From positions 1 to 20,724 of the IMG/VR virus record IMGVR_UViG_3300011113_000266: a stretch of DNA of 20,724 bases. One strand, 5' to 3'. Of the stretch, positions 8,201-13,951 are shown in pieces; position 1 is the stretch's first letter; each line of letters starts with the position of its first letter. Made by a program: the position numbers and the translations under genes. Under the pieces are notes generated by a model. It saw only the letters and a program-made list of their open reading frames with translations, did not search any database and was not told where the DNA came from. The DNA is from a virus.

Positions 8201-8292
8201 ATGATATAGAGTTTGGGTTAATGGTAATGGGCGTGATGGTATTTGTTTACGTCGTGGTTAAAGTATGCACTGAAAAATTGCCTGAAGAATAG
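8197..8292 (+). CDS. 31-residue single-pass membrane peptide
   Basis: An ATGA overlap with the holin opens a 31-codon frame encoding MNDIEFGLMVMGVMVFVYVVVK and a short charged tail that ends PEE. Nearly the whole peptide is one hydrophobic helix. The overlap geometry matches other real gene junctions in this window, and the terminator lies about 40 bases downstream, which supports translation as the last gene of the lysis operon. It might modulate the holin; this is inference. Confidence 0.5.
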   Translation: MNDIEFGLMVMGVMVFVYVVVKVCTEKLPEE

Positions 8293-8332
8293 TAATATTG
8301 TAGCGGATTAGTTTCATAGTTTTTTATTAGGT

Positions 8333-8356
8333 AAGGGGGCGCAATGCCCCTTTTTT
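8333..8356 (+). terminator. Strong intrinsic terminator at end of lysis operon
   Basis: The stem AAGGGGGC/GCCCCTTT (eight pairs, five of them G-C, one G-U) encloses a GCAAT loop and runs into six T residues. It separates the late virion/lysis operon from the early genes. Confidence 0.82.
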
Positions 8357-8421
8357 ATTAAATTTTATTACCTTGTATATCAATCAGTTATGCAGTAATT
8401 AAAAAAAATGTTGCAGATTTA

Positions 8422-8454
8422 TTTGTTAATATGCTGTAAATGTTATTATATTTG
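8422..8454 (+). promoter_or_regulatory. Bacteroidota-type promoter for the early genes
   Basis: TTTG at 8422-8425 and TATATTTG at 8447-8454 match the Bacteroidota -33 (TTTG/TTG) and -7 (TAnnTTTG) elements, with 21 bases between TTG and TA. The ATG at 8477 lies about 20 bases downstream, and a terminator ends just upstream. Confidence 0.75.
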
Positions 8455-8476
8455 CACTATCAAAACAAACAAAACA

Positions 8477-8674
8477 ATGAAAGATCAATTAGAACTAATC
8501 GAAGATGCGCACAACATCGAAATGTGCAAGTGCCCGGTATGCAACAGTACTGATGAACAGTGCGGATATTGTTACGGCGGCTTGATATACCCAGTGCAAG
8601 CGGCAATGCTGAAGAAGATGATGCAGGATGAGATTGATGCCGACAATTACGAACCTGATTACGATAACGAATAA
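8477..8674 (+). CDS. Small cysteine-rich (zinc-ribbon-like) early protein
   Basis: The ATG at 8477 lies about 20 bases after the -7 element; a longer frame upstream would run through the promoter, so it is not used. The 65 residues contain CKCPVC and, eleven residues on, CGYCYGG, i.e. two closely spaced cysteine pairs that could bind one zinc ion. The C-terminus is strongly acidic (DEIDADNYEPDYDNE). The second pair followed by Gly-Gly recalls the CxxCxG knuckles of DnaJ-type modules. As first gene behind the promoter it may be an early takeover or regulatory factor; the partner is unknown. Confidence 0.55.
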   Translation: MKDQLELIEDAHNIEMCKCPVCNSTDEQCGYCYGGLIYPVQAAMLKKMMQDEIDADNYEPDYDNE

Positions 8675-8700
8675 TTAACCAAAACAAAAAACAAAACAAA

Positions 8701-8970
8701 ATGAAAAGCGAATCAAAACTTTACGAATTAAAGGTTGAATGGTCAGCCAATCTGAATGAACACATGGTATATCTGTACTGCAATCACAACATCAATGGCG
8801 TGGTTACATCAAAGATACTTACCGGTAAATTGCAATCTTCATTCAAGTCAGATGAAGAACTTGACAAATGGTTTGAAGATCAAGTTGAAAAAGACCAAAT
8901 CGACCGCACGCCGAGAACAATCAAGACAAAGCAGATAATAATTTCAACACAAACAGAATTAAACTTATGA
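8701..8970 (+). CDS. Hypothetical 89-residue early protein
   Basis: I do not recognise this protein. It starts MKSESKLYELKVEWSANLN after an A/C-rich leader (several AAAACA repeats) of the kind seen before other genes here. It has an alternating strand pattern (MVYLYCNHNINGVVTSKIL), then an acidic helix (SDEELDKWFEDQVEKDQ) and a basic end. It overlaps the next gene by ATGA, so both are probably co-translated. Confidence 0.5.
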   Translation: MKSESKLYELKVEWSANLNEHMVYLYCNHNINGVVTSKILTGKLQSSFKSDEELDKWFEDQVEKDQIDRTPRTIKTKQIIISTQTELNL

Positions 8971-9176
8971 TTAACATCAAAAGAAACGGCAGGGCAGTAA
9001 GTGTACCTGCCGACACCATCAAGAACTGGAAGCTGAAATACCGGCACGGCGATTATCAACTTATATCCGAGCAGTCGGGCGTACATCGTGCAACGGTCAT
9101 CCGAGCATTCAGGGGCGAAGCCCAACCCGAATTGATAAACTTCATAAACATCTACTATGAGCCAATCACAGCATAA
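8967..9176 (+). CDS. Small helix-turn-helix protein
   Basis: The 69 residues include DYQLISEQSGVHRATVIRAF, which reads as a helix-turn-helix: a first helix, the turn SGVHR, and a recognition helix ATVIRAFRGE. The DNA-binding segment covers most of the protein, so it could be a small repressor or activator of the early genes. It shares four bases with the gene before and 20 bases with the next. The target is unknown; the promoters at 8422 and 9331 are nearby candidates. Confidence 0.55.
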   Translation: MINIKRNGRAVSVPADTIKNWKLKYRHGDYQLISEQSGVHRATVIRAFRGEAQPELINFINIYYEPITA

Positions 9177-9333
9177 GCCGTTACGTGTTGCAGTACCTGA
9201 TTACAAGCCTGCATTCAATGAATGGATAAAATACATCTATGAGCAGTGCAAGGTATATCGGGAGCAAAAAAAGCAACACAATGCACATTGCGAATGTGCA
9301 AATGTTATGATAAATGAAAGTAAAAAAAAGTAA
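9157..9333 (+). CDS. Small unrecognised protein (58 residues)
   Basis: The ATG at 9157 lies inside the end of the previous gene (20-base overlap). The frame encodes 58 residues beginning MSQSQHKPLRVAVPDYK. Codon use (GCA, CAG, TAC, AAG) resembles the neighbours. Two aromatic helical stretches (FNEWIKYIYEQCKVY) precede a basic end with HCEC. The overlap and the tight fit to the next promoter-like site support a real gene; the function is unknown. The stop codon TAA is also the first three bases of the next TAnnTTTG element. Confidence 0.5.
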   Translation: MSQSQHKPLRVAVPDYKPAFNEWIKYIYEQCKVYREQKKQHNAHCECANVMINESKKK

Positions 9334-9338
9334 ATTTG
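9331..9338 (+). promoter_or_regulatory. Candidate -7 element before the recombination genes
   Basis: TAAATTTG matches the Bacteroidota -7 consensus and lies 23 bases before the next ATG at 9361. No clear TTTG is seen at the expected -33 distance, so strength is uncertain. A short A/C-rich leader follows. Confidence 0.5.
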
Positions 9339-9360
9339 TAAAACCTAATAAAACAAAACA

Positions 9361-9918
9361 ATGAAACAAAAACCACTACCTGCATTGCAGGATTTGTATG
9401 CCGACGTTGAGCAGGCGGCAAGAAAAAATGATCTGCTTACATTACTGAACCAACCACCAAAGCCTGAATGGGTAAAACAAAACAAGTTCGCCAATAACAC
9501 GAACTACATACCCATTGACAAGGTTGAATACCTGCTCACTGCCATATATCAGTCGTGGCGATTCGAGATTAAGAATGTGCAGGTAATTGCCAACAGCATC
9601 GTGGTTACCGGCAGGCTTCACATACTTGACCCGATAACCAACCAATGGGATTGGCAGGATGGTGTGGGAGCCAGTCCGATACAAACTGCAAAGGGCGCAC
9701 CTGCAACAGACTTCAATCAGGTAAACACATCGGCGGTTCAGATGGCAGCACCTGCGGCTGAATCGTATGCGCTTAAAGATGCGGCTGAAAAGTTGGGCAG
9801 GATATTCGGCAAGGACATCAACCGCAAAGACACCATTGACATCACGCCATCGTTGCAGAACAAAGCCGAGCAGTTCAGAATGAAAATCAATTCACTTAAT
9901 AAAGTAACACAAGACTAA
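9361..9918 (+). CDS. Rad52-like single-strand annealing protein
   Basis: The 185 residues show the pattern of the Rad52/Sak-type annealing proteins: YIPIDKVEYLLTAIYQ-SW-FEI early on, then a strand pair (VQVIANSIVVTGRLHIL), a loop DGVGASPIQT, and the helix AAPAAESYALKDAAEKLGRIFG. The latter helix, with alanines and the AEKLGRIFG end, is characteristic. These proteins anneal complementary single strands during phage recombination and repair and form rings on DNA. The exonuclease gene a few hundred bases downstream would make the 3' overhangs. I am confident about the superfamily, less about the subgroup. Confidence 0.75.
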   Translation: MKQKPLPALQDLYADVEQAARKNDLLTLLNQPPKPEWVKQNKFANNTNYIPIDKVEYLLTAIYQSWRFEIKNVQVIANSIVVTGRLHILDPITNQWDWQDGVGASPIQTAKGAPATDFNQVNTSAVQMAAPAAESYALKDAAEKLGRIFGKDINRKDTIDITPSLQNKAEQFRMKINSLNKVTQD

Positions 9919-9921
9919 ACT

Positions 9922-10188
9922 ATGAACACGGACAAGCTGCATAAATTCATTCAAGAATTACAGACGATGCGCAGGACATTATCTGCAACCGAAATACAAA
10001 GACTTGCAACAGAGCATCAAATTACCATCAACATCATCACCATATTGCAGCGTGCAAATTATGCACAGAAAATCAAAAGGGGTTTATATCTTATAGACCC
10101 CGATATGGACATCAAAACTATATTGCAGGCAGAGAAAGAAATTAATCATTTAAGAACAATCAAAAAACGAAACAAACAATATGAGTAA
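9922..10188 (+). CDS. Small helical protein between recombination genes
   Basis: I do not recognise this 88-residue protein. It starts three bases after the annealing gene and overlaps the exonuclease by eight. The sequence is basic and largely helical, with a short tri-helical pattern (LSATEIQRLATEH, INIITILQRANYAQK, then GLYLIDPDMDIKTIL). This could be a winged-helix-like DNA-binding fold with a short wing around KRGLYLI. Its place between annealing protein and exonuclease suggests a partner role; this is inference. Confidence 0.5.
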   Translation: MNTDKLHKFIQELQTMRRTLSATEIQRLATEHQITINIITILQRANYAQKIKRGLYLIDPDMDIKTILQAEKEINHLRTIKKRNKQYE

Positions 10189-10885
10189 TTACACACAATG
10201 GATTCAAGACCGATGCGGCAAATTGACTGCATCAGAAATTTACAAGATAATGGGCAAAGGTCGTAACAAAGATGCCTACTTCGGGCAACTGGCTGAAACC
10301 TATATGCTTTCAAAGGTTGCAGAGATTTTAACGCTCGAACCGAATAACGGTGGGCGAACCAATACCGATGCAATGGATTGGGGAACGGCACACGAAAGCG
10401 ATGCAGCAGAACATTTTCAAAAGCAGCACCCACACTTGAAGCTGAACTATTACGGCATTATGAACCCAAAGTTTTACCCTTACAACGAATACTGCGGCGG
10501 CAGCCCCGATGGCGTATTCGAAGCGGCAAGCGGTGATTCCGGTATCATCGAAATCAAATGCCCATACAATTCTACCGAACACGTCAAGCATTTACTTGTA
10601 ACCGATGCCAGTGCTTTGTTAGACATCGCACCTGAATACTATTGGCAAATGGTTGCAAATATGTTATTCACAGAAACACGTATCGGTTATTTCATCAGTT
10701 ACGATCCACGTATGGCGTTGGAGCGTTTGCAGTTACACGTTGTACCGATTGAACCGATTGATGGGCATATCGAACTGTTGAAAGAGCGCATTGAAGAAGC
10801 AAGCAAGTGGATATTGACCAACGTGAATATACTGAACGAAACGATTGATGCAGAACATTATTCACCTGACAATCGCATAGTATGA
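10181..10885 (+). CDS. YqaJ / lambda-type recombination exonuclease
   Basis: This 234-residue protein has the family's landmarks: RCGKLTASEI near the N-terminus, WGTAHE at 67-72, GGSPDG at 106-111, and IEIKCP at 123-128. Glu72, Asp110, Glu124 and Lys126 correspond to the metal-binding and catalytic residues of the PD-(D/E)XK fold. It would resect double-stranded DNA ends 5' to 3', feeding the Rad52-like protein encoded upstream. It overlaps the gene before by eight bases and the next by four (ATGA), consistent with one operon from the 9331 element. Confidence 0.85.
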   Translation: MSNYTQWIQDRCGKLTASEIYKIMGKGRNKDAYFGQLAETYMLSKVAEILTLEPNNGGRTNTDAMDWGTAHESDAAEHFQKQHPHLKLNYYGIMNPKFYPYNEYCGGSPDGVFEAASGDSGIIEIKCPYNSTEHVKHLLVTDASALLDIAPEYYWQMVANMLFTETRIGYFISYDPRMALERLQLHVVPIEPIDGHIELLKERIEEASKWILTNVNILNETIDAEHYSPDNRIV

Positions 10886-11250
10886 TAAAAGGATTCGACA
10901 AAGAAACTGCGCCGCTTACCAATGATGAACTTGTGTTGGCGAAAATAGTGGCGCAGGGGTTGGCAACGAAAACAAAGAGCAACCCTGCATCATCAAAGTA
11001 CATTTGCGAAACGCTGAATATGAAGTACCCGGACATCAACCTGACCGACATCAGGCTTCGCAAGATCGTAAACTTCCTGCGATGCACGTCAATGCCGAAT
11101 ATATGTGCAGACAATCGGGGGTATTATTGCACAGACAACATCAAAGAGTTGCAGGACTATGCCTTGTCATTAGGTCAGCGAATCGGGGCGCAGGAAAAAG
11201 TATATCAGCAACTGGTTAGATTCATTGAACATAAACAAAAGCAGAAATGA
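10882..11250 (+). CDS. Hypothetical helical protein, possible DNA-binding
   Basis: This 122-residue protein is coupled to the exonuclease by ATGA. It begins with LTNDELVLAKIVAQGLAT, continues SSKYICETLN and then LTDIRLRKIVNFLRCT, a helix set compatible with a winged helix. A short strand pair (NICADNRGYYCTDN) and a final helix follow. The NRGYYC bend suits a wing. I recognise no family. A regulator of the replication or recombination genes is possible. Confidence 0.5.
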   Translation: MIKGFDKETAPLTNDELVLAKIVAQGLATKTKSNPASSKYICETLNMKYPDINLTDIRLRKIVNFLRCTSMPNICADNRGYYCTDNIKELQDYALSLGQRIGAQEKVYQQLVRFIEHKQKQK

Positions 11251-11465
11251 TGAAGCCGTATGAATTTGAGGTTGAGCAGGATAAATGGCGTGACCGCATT
11301 GTGTATGGGTTCTTAAAATCAGGCGGCAAGATATATCGCACTGACCATTTTGTATTCGGCAAGCGAAATTTGAAAGAGTTCGACAAGTATTTGAGCAGAT
11401 GCAAGTTCGCACGCAGGAACATCGATGCCGATTATAAAGTGTTTTACACGTTTAGAGAAATTTAG
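11247..11465 (+). CDS. Hypothetical 72-residue basic protein
   Basis: Two adjacent ATG codons at 11247 and 11250 start it. The 72 residues are basic and aromatic, with a helix-like middle (NLKEFDKYLSRCKFARRN) flanked by strands (KIYRTDHFVFG, YKVFYTFREI). It overlaps the previous gene by four bases. The stop codon is one base before the -7 element of the next transcript. No family is recognised. Confidence 0.45.
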   Translation: MMKPYEFEVEQDKWRDRIVYGFLKSGGKIYRTDHFVFGKRNLKEFDKYLSRCKFARRNIDADYKVFYTFREI

Positions 11466-11473
11466 TAAATTTG
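11443..11473 (+). promoter_or_regulatory. Candidate promoter for the structured RNA and initiator gene
   Basis: TAAATTTG (11466-11473) matches the -7 consensus. A TTT at 11443-11445 is 20 bases upstream, a weak -33 match. Initiation five to seven bases after the element would put the RNA 5' end at about 11478-11480, exactly at the first hairpin. Confidence 0.55.
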
Positions 11474-11479
11474 TAAAAA

Positions 11480-11568
11480 TGATGTGTACGGACATCACTT
11501 AAAAACATCAACAATCCCAAGTTGGGGGAGGCTCCGTACAGCCGAACCCGATTTGGGATTTTTATTTT
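11480..11568 (+). ncRNA. Structured RNA with complementary hairpin loops, ending in a terminator
   Basis: Hairpin 1 (11480-11497) has a six-pair stem TGATGT/ACATCA and loop GTACGG. Hairpin 2 (11513-11560) has a 14-pair stem AATCCCAAGTTGGG/CCCGATTTGGGATT (two G-U). It then has a symmetric GGA/GAA internal loop suited to tandem G-A pairs, a GGCT/AGCC stem, and loop CCGTAC. The two six-base loops are exact reverse complements, so a kissing interaction is possible. The lower stem runs into TTTTTATTTT, making hairpin 2 an intrinsic terminator. The ATG of the initiator follows at once. It may be a small RNA or an attenuating leader; I know no named class that it matches. Confidence 0.6.
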
Positions 11569-12318
11569 ATGTTAGTTTACACAAATATTCAGCACAATTT
11601 TAGAAAGAAACATAACCTTAGCTGCAATGAATATGTGCTATTGGATATGATTTATGTATTGCATACCAACCCTGACAATAAATTAGATAACTGGTGCTAT
11701 ATGTCAAAAAACAATCTTGCAAAAGAAATCGGCATCAGCAAAATGGGTTTAATGAAGATGATAGACCGATTAGTCGTTGATGGTTTTATCATTAAAAATG
11801 ATGCAACAAAGCACTTAAGAACTACTGAAAAATGGTGGTCAAATTATGTGGATAACCAAGGTAAAGAAAGTTTACCGATGGTAAACAAAGTTTACCAAGG
11901 GAGTAAACAAAGTTTACCGGATGGCGGTAAACAAAGTTTACCACATGGCGGTAAACAAAGTTTACCTAATAATAATACTATAGATAATAATACTATAGAT
12001 AATAATACTGATAAGGCAAATGAGCGCATTGATATTTACACTTTTGATGAATGGTGGGATTTATACAATAAGAAACTTGACAGAAAAGACTGCGAAAAAA
12101 AATGGAACAAAATACCTGCATACCTAAAGGCGCAGATATTTTTGCACACGAAAAAATACATAGCCGCAACACCTGATGTTCAATACAGAAAAAACCCATT
12201 AACTTATCTCAACAAAGAATCTTGGAACAACGATATTGTGGTAAATACAGCAAATACTGCAAAAGAACTTGGACCAACCGCTTCATTCAAAACAACCGAT
12301 TACTCACAAAAACTTTAA
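11569..12318 (+). CDS. Replication initiator (helix-turn-helix, DnaD/O-like)
   Basis: The 249 residues fall into three parts. The first about 90 residues are a winged-helix domain: KHNLSCNEYVLLDMIYVL, then a NLAKEIGISKMGLMKMIDRL helix-turn-helix with VVDGFIIKN as the wing. The middle (about 100-146) is low-complexity, with repeated KQSLP and NNTID units that are the readout of DNA repeats. The last part is FDEWWDLYNKKLDRKDCEKKWNKI, ending YRKNPLTYLNKESWNND. This W-x-LY-KK/KDCEKKW and NP-TYLN-ESW pattern is typical of phage replisome organisers. It probably binds the internal iterons and, with the helicase loader encoded just after it, opens the origin. Its ATG abuts the terminator of the RNA above, so expression may depend on read-through. 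Confidence 0.7.
   Translation: MLVYTNIQHNFRKKHNLSCNEYVLLDMIYVLHTNPDNKLDNWCYMSKNNLAKEIGISKMGLMKMIDRLVVDGFIIKNDATKHLRTTEKWWSNYVDNQGKESLPMVNKVYQGSKQSLPDGGKQSLPHGGKQSLPNNNTIDNNTIDNNTDKANERIDIYTFDEWWDLYNKKLDRKDCEKKWNKIPAYLKAQIFLHTKKYIAATPDVQYRKNPLTYLNKESWNNDIVVNTANTAKELGPTASFKTTDYSQKL
11860..11966 (+). repeat. Five palindromic 17-bp iterons
   Basis: Copies of GGTAAACAAAGTTTACC lie at 11860-11876 (C to G at position 7), 11880-11896, 11902-11918 (first G to A), 11926-11942 and 11950-11966. Each is an inverted repeat GGTAAAC/GTTTACC around AAA. Spacings between starts are 20, 22, 24 and 24 bases. Copy 2 is out of frame with the others, so it encodes a different peptide although its DNA is the same; selection therefore acts on DNA. 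Confidence 0.88.
11971..12009 (+). repeat. AT-rich direct repeats beside the iterons
   Basis: AATAATACTATAGAT occurs at 11971-11985 and 11986-12000, and its first nine bases again at 12001-12009. The stretch is almost wholly A/T and follows the last iteron by four bases, as expected of a DNA unwinding element. Confidence 0.8.
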
Positions 12319-12320
12319 CA

Positions 12321-13163
12321 ATGCAAACAATTACACTAACAGATCAAGAAATCACCGCTGCAATATTGCAGGCGAAGAAAAAACAATACCATCAAGACCT
12401 GATGCAGGGCAAGGTTCGGGCAACATTAAAGCCGCCAGTGAACTACTTTGTTGATTATAGCACCTACCCTTTGACCGAAAACGAACAGAAAGAGGTATTA
12501 GAGCGATTAAAAGAAAAAAAGCAGTCAGACATCAAGGCAAAAGAATACTTCGCAAAAATCAAACAAGAAGAGCGTTTTTTGGCAATTACAGATGAGCAGC
12601 TATTCAGACTGATACTTGGCAGGTTGTATAAAATCATAAACACGAACACCCGAACCGAAAAAGCGATAACCGAGCAGAATGCAGACATCGTTCGTAATTT
12701 AGTTCCTTATTTGCTCGGATTTGAAAATGAACTTTACGACCTTAACAAGGGTTTGTTATTCATCGGCGGCACCGGAACGGGCAAGACAGCGATAATGACT
12801 GCAATAGGCGACACCCCGATGGGCAGGTTCGACCTGCATTCGTGCGAACTGGTTGCAGACTATTATGCAGAAGATTCGACCTATTTTTTCAATCAGTATG
12901 TAACCAATCCAATACAGCCGAACATATTCTTTGACGACTTCGGGTTTGAAACGGCAAAGCAGCAGCCGTATCAGAAAGCGGTTGAGGAGCCGATGCTAAT
13001 TGCATTGGTGAAGCGGCACGAATTGGGTTTGTTCCGGCAAACAAGAATAACCACGAACCTGAATGGCGATATGATAGAACAGCGATATGGTCAGCGATTA
13101 CGCAGCAGGTTGCGAGAGATGTGCAACGTGATTATTCTGAACGGTAAAGATTTGAGGGTATAA
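12321..13163 (+). CDS. DnaC-like helicase loader ATPase
   Basis: The ATG at 12321, two bases after the initiator stop, gives 280 residues; a longer frame upstream only reads through the initiator gene. The first 110 residues are helical and basic and would contact helicase or initiator. The AAA+ core has Walker A GGTGTGKT at 149-156, Walker B IFFDDFG at 202-208 with the acidic pair at 205-206, a sensor-1-like TTN at 244-246, and a GQRLRSRLREM segment near 257-267 that supplies the arginines. The protein would load the replicative helicase at the origin encoded just upstream. Its stop codon TAA starts the attC-like sequence that follows. Confidence 0.8.
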   Translation: MQTITLTDQEITAAILQAKKKQYHQDLMQGKVRATLKPPVNYFVDYSTYPLTENEQKEVLERLKEKKQSDIKAKEYFAKIKQEERFLAITDEQLFRLILGRLYKIINTNTRTEKAITEQNADIVRNLVPYLLGFENELYDLNKGLLFIGGTGTGKTAIMTAIGDTPMGRFDLHSCELVADYYAEDSTYFFNQYVTNPIQPNIFFDDFGFETAKQQPYQKAVEEPMLIALVKRHELGLFRQTRITTNLNGDMIEQRYGQRLRSRLREMCNVIILNGKDLRV

Positions 13164-13213
13164 CGGTTTGCAGCTATGCGCTCGTTTTAATGGCGCATAG
13201 GTGCTGTTAGGTG
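13158..13213 (+). repeat. attC-like hairpin sequence at left end of the acetyltransferase cassette
   Basis: A perfect 7-bp inverted repeat TATGCGC (13175-13181) / GCGCATA (13193-13199) surrounds an 11-base loop. Outside it CAGC pairs with GCTG across a three-base bulge (GGT). TAAC (13161-13164) and GTTA (13206-13209) can pair outermost. The right end reads GTTAGGT, which fits the integron core consensus GTTRRRY. The left partner GTATAAC fits poorly. It resembles, but does not fully meet, an integron attC site. Confidence 0.4.
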
Positions 13214-13896
13214 TCTGTTTGTTTTTAAATTTTTAGCGTGGGAATTAATAAATGAAAAATATGAAATTAGGAAAATTTGATTGTTCAACTGGACTGATAA
13301 ATGTGCTTTATAGCGACCCGATAAAAAACATATCTGTTAGGACTTCAACTGTTAAAGACATTCTTTTGATTGATAAACTACAAAAGGAAAATTCTTATGC
13401 GGTAGGGTTTATTCAAAAGACAATTTGGGATAAATATGTTTTTGGAGGGGAACGTAACTTTGTCGTATTTATTTGTGAAGCCAATAATGATGCAGTAGGT
13501 TATGTTTTAATAACTCCTGGCAGAGGGGCTTACAAGTATGGTAAAATACAACAAATTGCAGTTAGAAATGATGCAAGACGTTTACATTATGGAACGGCTT
13601 TATTAGATGTGTGTAGGCAATTTTGCGAACAATTCCATAGGGTAGGATTTACTTTGAGGTGCAGACAAGATTTAGAAAGTAATAATTTTTGGAAGGCATT
13701 GGGTTTTGAAAATTATGCAGTATGGGAAAAGGGTAAAATTAACCACGTTGGATTTAAAGCAAGTGATGATATTAACCTTTGGAAGATAGAATTGAACAAG
13801 AATATAATTACATTATTTGACGATATTAATGAAGCAGATGTCCAATTATTCTCTAAAGGTGCGTGGGAAAAAATTTAAAAACAAATTGCACCTAAC
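13206..13896 (+). mobile_element. Possible inserted gene cassette with acetyltransferase
   Basis: The segment is bounded by GTTAGGTG (13206-13213) and CACCTAAC (13889-13896), an exact 8-bp inverted pair, and holds one gene. Its coding region is visibly richer in A/T codons than the neighbours and has no link to replication. It interrupts the otherwise tight operon (gaps of 88 and 73 bases here, against overlaps elsewhere). No integrase is seen in the window. Confidence 0.4.
13252..13878 (+). CDS. GNAT-family N-acetyltransferase (cassette gene)
   Basis: This 208-residue protein (an alternative ATG at 13261 removes three residues) has the GNAT order. There is an N-terminal beta-alpha start, a strand pair FVVFICEANNDAVGYVLIT, then the acetyl-CoA strand-helix IQQIAVRNDARRLHYGTALLD, and a later strand-helix LRCRQDLESNNFWKALGFENYAVWEKGK. 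The pyrophosphate loop fits Q/RxxGxG/A as R109-x-x-H112-x-G114, so the first glycine is replaced by histidine. SNNFWKALGF is typical GNAT C-terminal core. The substrate is unknown. Base and codon use differ from flanking phage genes, in line with recent acquisition. It could modify a host protein, an antibiotic or a toxin-type target. Confidence 0.75.
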   Translation: MKNMKLGKFDCSTGLINVLYSDPIKNISVRTSTVKDILLIDKLQKENSYAVGFIQKTIWDKYVFGGERNFVVFICEANNDAVGYVLITPGRGAYKYGKIQQIAVRNDARRLHYGTALLDVCRQFCEQFHRVGFTLRCRQDLESNNFWKALGFENYAVWEKGKINHVGFKASDDINLWKIELNKNIITLFDDINEADVQLFSKGAWEKI

Positions 13897-13915
13897 TAAC
13901 ATATTGGCGCAGCAC
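13889..13915 (+). repeat. Right-end inverted repeat of the acetyltransferase cassette
   Basis: CACCTAAC (13889-13896) and CAGCAC (13910-13915) are the reverse complements of GTTAGGTG and GTGCTG at the left end (13206-13213 and 13201-13206). Here an 11-base insert plus CG separate the two parts. ACCTAAC fits the RYYYAAC inverse-core consensus of integron cassettes. No matching right-hand partner of an attC is clear. Confidence 0.4.
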
Positions 13916-13951
13916 TAAAAATTAAAACTTGTTACATTCGCATAAAAAACG

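Larger units (their letters stand above)
11860..12009 (+). other. Putative replication origin inside the initiator gene
   Basis: The iteron array plus AT-rich repeats lie within the initiator coding region, the same plan as phage lambda, whose origin lies in gene O. A DnaC-like loader gene follows, as lambda P follows O. The assignment is by analogy; no replication data are available here. Confidence 0.65.

Noticed and set aside
11860-11966. CRISPR array
   Set aside because: Spacers would be only 3 to 7 bases long and the repeats are short palindromes within a coding region; iterons explain them better.
11880-12009. Protein repeat region (KQSLP, NNTID) as a functional peptide motif
   Set aside because: Iteron copy 2 keeps the DNA but not the peptide, so the peptide repeats are by-products of the DNA repeats.
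13171-13206. Intrinsic terminator after the helicase loader gene
   Set aside because: The hairpin has no T-run directly after its stem and carries a bulge and long loop; the inverted-repeat context of the cassette explains it better, though some termination cannot be excluded.
13217-13237. Promoter for the acetyltransferase gene
   Set aside because: TAAATTTT is one base off the -7 consensus and no TTTG lies at the proper distance upstream; too weak to list.
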